Of a DNA stretch of 7,963 nt, positions 4,963 through 7,963 are shown piece by piece. Under the pieces are notes generated by a model, which worked only from the letters and a program-made list of their open reading frames with translations, was not told where the DNA came from and made no database searches. How positions within the stretch are numbered: the first letter of the stretch is position 1; each line of letters begins with the position of its first letter. This stretch comes from Oscillibacter sp. Its GTDB lineage: Bacteria > Bacillota > Clostridia > Oscillospirales > Oscillospiraceae. Where the stretch lies: assembly GCA_003487665.1 (NCBI GenBank), contig DNFA01000032.1:1-7963 (forward strand), given 5' to 3'. Both the position numbers and the translations under genes were made by a program.

Positions 4963-6246
4963 GTGCTTCAGACGATCAAAAAAGCGTGGGCGATCCCCGA
5001 GCTTCGGAAGAAGATCGTCTTTACCGCCCTGATCCTGCTGATCTTCCGCATCGGCAACGCGATCCCCGTTCCCTACGTGGACACCGGCCTGCTGAGCACC
5101 TATCTGCAGCAGATGAGCACCACCGTGCTCGGCCTGTATGACGTGATGTCCGGCGGCGCTTTCGCCAGCGCCACGGTGTTCGCACTGGGCGTACAGCCCT
5201 ATATCAACAGCTCCATCATCATCCAGCTGCTGACCATCGCCATCCCCGCTCTGGAGCGGATGGCGCGTGACGGCGGCGAGGAGGGCAAGAAGAAGATCCA
5301 GTCCATCACCCGTTACGCTACGGTGGCTATCGCCATCCTGCAGGGTTGGGGCTACTATGCTCTGATGAAGAACGCCCACATCCTCACCAACACCGGTGTG
5401 TGGGCGGCGCTGGTCATCATCATCTCCTTCATCGCCGGCTCCTCCTTCGTGATGTGGATGGGCGAGCAGATCACCGAGTTCGGTATCGGCAATGGTATCT
5501 CCATCATCCTGTTCGCGGGCATCCTGTCCCGCGTGCCCAGCATGGTGTCCTCCATGAGCATCTCCCTGAAGTCCGGGGCAATGCAGTGGTGGCACGCGGT
5601 CCTGGTGGTGGTGGGTATCCTGGCGCTGATCGTGCTGATCACCTGGGTCAACGGCGCCGAGCGCCGCATCCCCGTGCAGTACGCCAAGCGTCAGGTGGGT
5701 CGTAAGATGTACGGCGGCCAGGCGTCTACCCTCCCCATGAAGGTGAACATGTCCGGCGTTCTGCCCATCATCTTCGCTCAGTCCATCGCCATGATCATCC
5801 CCACGGTGGCGGCGTTCCTGCCCGCACCGGAGAAGGGCACCTTCGCCTACTCCCTGGTGAATGCAGTGGACAGCAAGAGCGTGCTGTACATGATCGTCTA
5901 TTTCCTGATGATCATTGCCTTCAGCTACTTCTATGCGACCATTCAGTTCAACCCCATTGAGATCTCCAACAACCTGAAGAAGAACGGCGGCTTTATCCCC
6001 GGCTTCCGTCCCGGTAAGCCCACCGCCGACTTCATCAAGAAGGTGCTCAATAAGGTCACGCTGTTCGGCGCCATCTATCTGGGCGTTGTGGCGATCCTGC
6101 CTCTGCTGATCGGTAAGATCGTAAACGTGGCAGCGCTGTCCATCGGCGGTACCTCCGTCATCATCGTGGTCGGCGTGGCGCTGGAGACTGTACAGGCATT
6201 GGAATCCCAGATGCTGATGCGTCAGTACAAGGGCTTCCTGGAATAA
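4963..6246 (+). CDS. secY: Preprotein translocase subunit SecY
   Basis: SecY is the channel subunit of the SecYEG translocon in the inner membrane. It passes unfolded proteins driven by SecA or by the ribosome. The 427-residue product begins MLQTIKKAWAIPELRKKIVF and has about ten hydrophobic segments, near residues 18-36, 68-95, 118-134, 147-166, 176-190, 212-229, 265-286, 308-327, 367-386 and 393-411. FGIGNGISIILFAGI (173-187) and the cytosolic loop GGFIPGFRPGKPT (342-354), with the conserved Arg349, are diagnostic. The end, ALESQMLMRQYKGFL, is typical. The start is GTG at 4963, immediately after the rplO stop, with GAGGTGAT at 4951-4958 inside rplO as binding site. No other start fits the conserved N-terminus. 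Confidence 0.97.
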   Translation: MLQTIKKAWAIPELRKKIVFTALILLIFRIGNAIPVPYVDTGLLSTYLQQMSTTVLGLYDVMSGGAFASATVFALGVQPYINSSIIIQLLTIAIPALERMARDGGEEGKKKIQSITRYATVAIAILQGWGYYALMKNAHILTNTGVWAALVIIISFIAGSSFVMWMGEQITEFGIGNGISIILFAGILSRVPSMVSSMSISLKSGAMQWWHAVLVVVGILALIVLITWVNGAERRIPVQYAKRQVGRKMYGGQASTLPMKVNMSGVLPIIFAQSIAMIIPTVAAFLPAPEKGTFAYSLVNAVDSKSVLYMIVYFLMIIAFSYFYATIQFNPIEISNNLKKNGGFIPGFRPGKPTADFIKKVLNKVTLFGAIYLGVVAILPLLIGKIVNVAALSIGGTSVIIVVGVALETVQALESQMLMRQYKGFLE

Positions 6247-6260
6247 TTTGAGGTATTACC

Positions 6261-6899
6261 ATGAAACTGATCCTTTTAGGCGCTCCTGGTGCCGGTAAGG
6301 GCACGCAGGCAGACATCATCAAGAAGAAGCTGAACATCCCCACCATCTCCACCGGCAACATCCTGCGGGCGGCTGTGAAGAACGGCACGCCCACCGGGTT
6401 GAAGGCCAAGGAGTATATGGATGCCGGTAAGCTGGTGCCCGATGAGGTCATCATCGGCATCATCAACGAGCGTCTGCAGGAGTCTGACTGTGCCAACGGC
6501 TACATTTTGGACGGCGTGCCCCGCACCATCGCCCAGGCCGAGGCTCTGGAGCAGGCAGGTATCAGATTCGACGCCGTGGTCGCCATCGAGATCCCCGATG
6601 AGAAGATCATCGCCCGCATGGGCGGACGGCGTGTCTGCGAAAGCTGCGGCGCCAGCTATCACATCGTCAATATCCCCCCGAAAAAAGAGGGTATCTGCGA
6701 TGTGTGCGGCGGCGCGCTGAAGCAGCGCAAGGATGATGACCCGGAGACGGTCAAGGATCGTCTGGCGGTCTATCATAAGGAGACGGAACCCCTCAAGGGC
6801 TTCTATGAGGCCAGAGGCGTTCTGAAAACCGTGGACGACCAGCCCACTGTGGAGGGTACCACACGGGAGATCCTGCGGGTGTTGGGAGTGGCAGAATGA
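6261..6899 (+). CDS. adk: Adenylate kinase (zinc-lid long form)
   Basis: Adenylate kinase interconverts ATP plus AMP and two ADP in the cytoplasm, keeping the adenylate energy charge. The 212-residue product has the P-loop GAPGAGKGT at 8-16, the AMP-binding STGNILR at 30-36, LDGVPRT at 83-89, the lid from about 122 to 160, and RKDDDPETVKDRL at 156-168. The lid carries four cysteines (126, 129, 146, 149; CESC and CDVC), the zinc-structured lid seen in many Gram-positive and anaerobe enzymes. Catalytic arginines R36, R88, R119, R124, R156 and R167 are in place. The usual LDGFPRT has Val in place of Phe at residue 86. GAGGT at 6250-6254 precedes the ATG. The 3' end overlaps map by 4 bases (ATGA). 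Confidence 0.97.
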   Translation: MKLILLGAPGAGKGTQADIIKKKLNIPTISTGNILRAAVKNGTPTGLKAKEYMDAGKLVPDEVIIGIINERLQESDCANGYILDGVPRTIAQAEALEQAGIRFDAVVAIEIPDEKIIARMGGRRVCESCGASYHIVNIPPKKEGICDVCGGALKQRKDDDPETVKDRLAVYHKETEPLKGFYEARGVLKTVDDQPTVEGTTREILRVLGVAE

Positions 6900-7657
6900 T
6901 CACGCTCAAATCACCCCACGAGATCGAGCTGATGCGCCGGGCGGGCAAAATTACCGCGGCAGCCCGTGCTCTGGCACGGGATATGGTAAAACCCGGCGTC
7001 ACCACCGCTCAGATCGACAAAGCAGTGTTCCAGTTCATCAAGGAGCAGGGTGCGACCCCCTCCTTCCTGCACTACAACGGCTATCCCGCCAGCGTGTGCG
7101 TCAGCGTTAACGATGAGATCATCCACGGCATCCCCGGCAAGCGGGTGCTGCAGGAGGGCGATATCGTCAGCGTGGACGTGGGTGCGTTCATCGGCGGATT
7201 CCACGGCGACTGCGCCGGCACCTACCCCTGCGGGCAGGTGTCCGACGAGGCGCTGCGGCTGATCCGGGTGACGCAGCAGAGCTTTTTCGAGGGCATGAAG
7301 TATGCCCGCGAGGGCTACCGCCTGTCGGATATCTCCGCCGCGGTGCAGGCGTACGTGGAGGCCAACGGCTTCAGCGTCGTCCGGGAATACGTCGGTCACG
7401 GCGTCGGACGGCAGATGCACGAGGCACCCGAAGTCCCCAACTATGGCAAACCCGGCCACGGTCCCCGGCTTCTGCGGGGCATGACCATCGCCGTGGAGCC
7501 CATGGTCAACGCGGGGACGGCAGCCATCAGGCAGATGCCTGACGGCTGGACGGTGAGAACCGCCGACGGGAAAAACGCCGCCCACTACGAAAACACCGTA
7601 TTGATCACAGCCGGAGAGCCGGAGCTTCTGACGGATCCGGAGAAATCATTGGTGTGA
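6896..7657 (+). CDS. map: Type I methionine aminopeptidase
   Basis: This cytosolic metalloenzyme removes the N-terminal methionine from nascent proteins after deformylation when residue two is small. The 253-residue product is the short type I form without an N-terminal zinc finger. All five metal ligands of the pita-bread fold are visible: D94 and D105 (VSVDVGAFIGGFHGDCAGTY), H168 (YVGHGVGRQMHE), E201 (IAVEPMVN) and E232 (HYENTV), with H77 of NDEIIHGIP near the active site. ATG 6896 overlaps the adk TGA, so translation is probably coupled; a modest GGGAG lies at 6884-6888. Arginine codons here are mostly CGG, unlike the CGT/CGC of the ribosomal genes. Order adk, map, KOW gene, infA is typical of Firmicutes. 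Confidence 0.97.
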   Translation: MITLKSPHEIELMRRAGKITAAARALARDMVKPGVTTAQIDKAVFQFIKEQGATPSFLHYNGYPASVCVSVNDEIIHGIPGKRVLQEGDIVSVDVGAFIGGFHGDCAGTYPCGQVSDEALRLIRVTQQSFFEGMKYAREGYRLSDISAAVQAYVEANGFSVVREYVGHGVGRQMHEAPEVPNYGKPGHGPRLLRGMTIAVEPMVNAGTAAIRQMPDGWTVRTADGKNAAHYENTVLITAGEPELLTDPEKSLV

Positions 7658-7658
7658 G

Positions 7659-7940
7659 ATGGACATTGTCAAAGCAAATGTCGTAATATCCACTGCCGGC
7701 AGGGATAAGGGAGAGCCTTTCTTCGTCCTGGGGACGGAGGGGGACTTCCTCCTGCTGGCGGACGGAAAGACCCGGCCGGTGGAGCGGCCGAAGCGCAAGC
7801 GGCGCAAGCACGCGAAGCTGTATCGCTCCGACGGCGGCAGTCTTTCCGGGAGGATCAGAAGCAGCGAACAAATCACCAATAGTGAGCTTCGTAAAGCCAT
7901 AGCCGCGTTACGCGGCGGTAATCAAGATCAGGAGGGATAA
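7659..7940 (+). CDS. Small KOW-domain RNA-binding protein (L14e/YbzG-like position)
   Basis: The 93-residue product begins with a KOW-type segment, VVISTAGRDKGEPFFVL (8-24), the hydrophobic-GRDKG pattern shared with L24, L14e and NusG-like proteins. A short GDFLLLADGKTRPVERPKRKRRKHAKL follows, with a strongly basic patch at 43-54. The C-terminus has ITNSELRKAI and an acidic, glutamine-rich tail. KOW proteins of this size occupy the map-infA gap in many Firmicutes (ybzG in B. subtilis, as I recall). A ribosome- or rRNA-associated role is inferred from the fold and neighbours; no function is shown here. The ATG begins 1 base after the map stop with only a weak GGTGTGAG upstream, so it probably relies on coupling. 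Membership of the KOW family is fairly sure, exact function is not. Confidence 0.85.
   Translation: MDIVKANVVISTAGRDKGEPFFVLGTEGDFLLLADGKTRPVERPKRKRRKHAKLYRSDGGSLSGRIRSSEQITNSELRKAIAALRGGNQDQEG
7930..7936 (+). promoter_or_regulatory. Ribosome binding site that sets the infA TTG start
   Basis: AGGAGGG lies inside the end of the KOW gene and stands 7 bases before TTG 7944, an ideal spacing. It is 22 bases from the next in-frame ATG (7959), too far. It therefore supports TTG as the infA start. Confidence 0.8.
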
Positions 7941-7943
7941 CAC

Positions 7944-7963
7944 TTGGCAAAATCCGACATGAT
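7944..7963 (+). CDS. infA: Translation initiation factor IF-1, first codons only (3' end outside window)
   Basis: Only about six codons are visible, reading MAKSDMI with TTG as the start codon. IF-1 proteins usually begin MAK/MSK-x-D-x-I, so this fits, and infA is the expected gene after map and the KOW gene. IF-1 is a small OB-fold protein that binds the 30S A site during initiation. The start is supported by AGGAGGG at 7930-7936. The gene lies 3 bases after the KOW gene stop. The call rests on a very short stretch plus gene order. Confidence 0.8.

Noticed and set aside
4480..5595. 371-residue open frame on the - strand across rplO and secY
   Set aside because: It is antisense to two certain genes and is a His/Asp/Gly/Leu-rich shadow produced by their GC-rich codon pattern. 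No family features or binding site were seen.

Overview
The window is a stretch of the conserved bacterial ribosomal-protein superoperon, all on the + strand. It runs from the end of the S10 block (rplP, rpmC, rpsQ), through the whole spc block (rplN, rplX, rplE, rpsN, rpsH, rplF, rplR, rpsE, rpmD, rplO, secY), into adk, map, a small KOW-domain gene and the first codons of infA. The first gene is cut at its 5' end and the last at its 3' end. Three things point to a moderately GC-rich Firmicute of class Clostridia, probably an Oscillospiraceae/Eubacteriales-type gut anaerobe: the S10 and spc blocks are fused with adk, map, a KOW gene and infA following; ribosome binding sites are strong AAGGAGG types; and S14 and adenylate kinase are of the zinc-binding kind. 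The genus is not determined.

Layout: 3-2180 carries eight tightly packed genes (rplP to rpsN). Positions 2181-2461 are a 281-base gap without a credible gene. From 2462 to 6246 the packing resumes (rpsH to secY). From 6261 to 7940 come adk, map (overlapping adk by 4 bases) and the KOW gene. A TTG-started infA begins at 7944. The other intergenic spacings are 0-17 bases, and stop codons often lie inside or against the next Shine-Dalgarno. No terminator or convincing internal promoter was found, so one long polycistronic transcript is likely.

The genes work together in translation and protein export. The ribosomal proteins assemble both subunits, SecY forms the membrane channel used by ribosomes and SecA, methionine aminopeptidase trims new N-termini, adenylate kinase balances adenine nucleotides, and IF-1 acts in initiation.

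The genes are ordinary and highly conserved. The only real departure is the rpsN-rpsH spacer. It holds a roughly 78-base imperfect palindrome with T-tract and A-tract ends, four further perfect-stem hairpins, and two degenerate echoes of the end of rpsN. It looks like an inserted repeat element or a structured RNA within the transcript, but its identity cannot be settled from this window alone. I did not find a clear new multi-gene system here.
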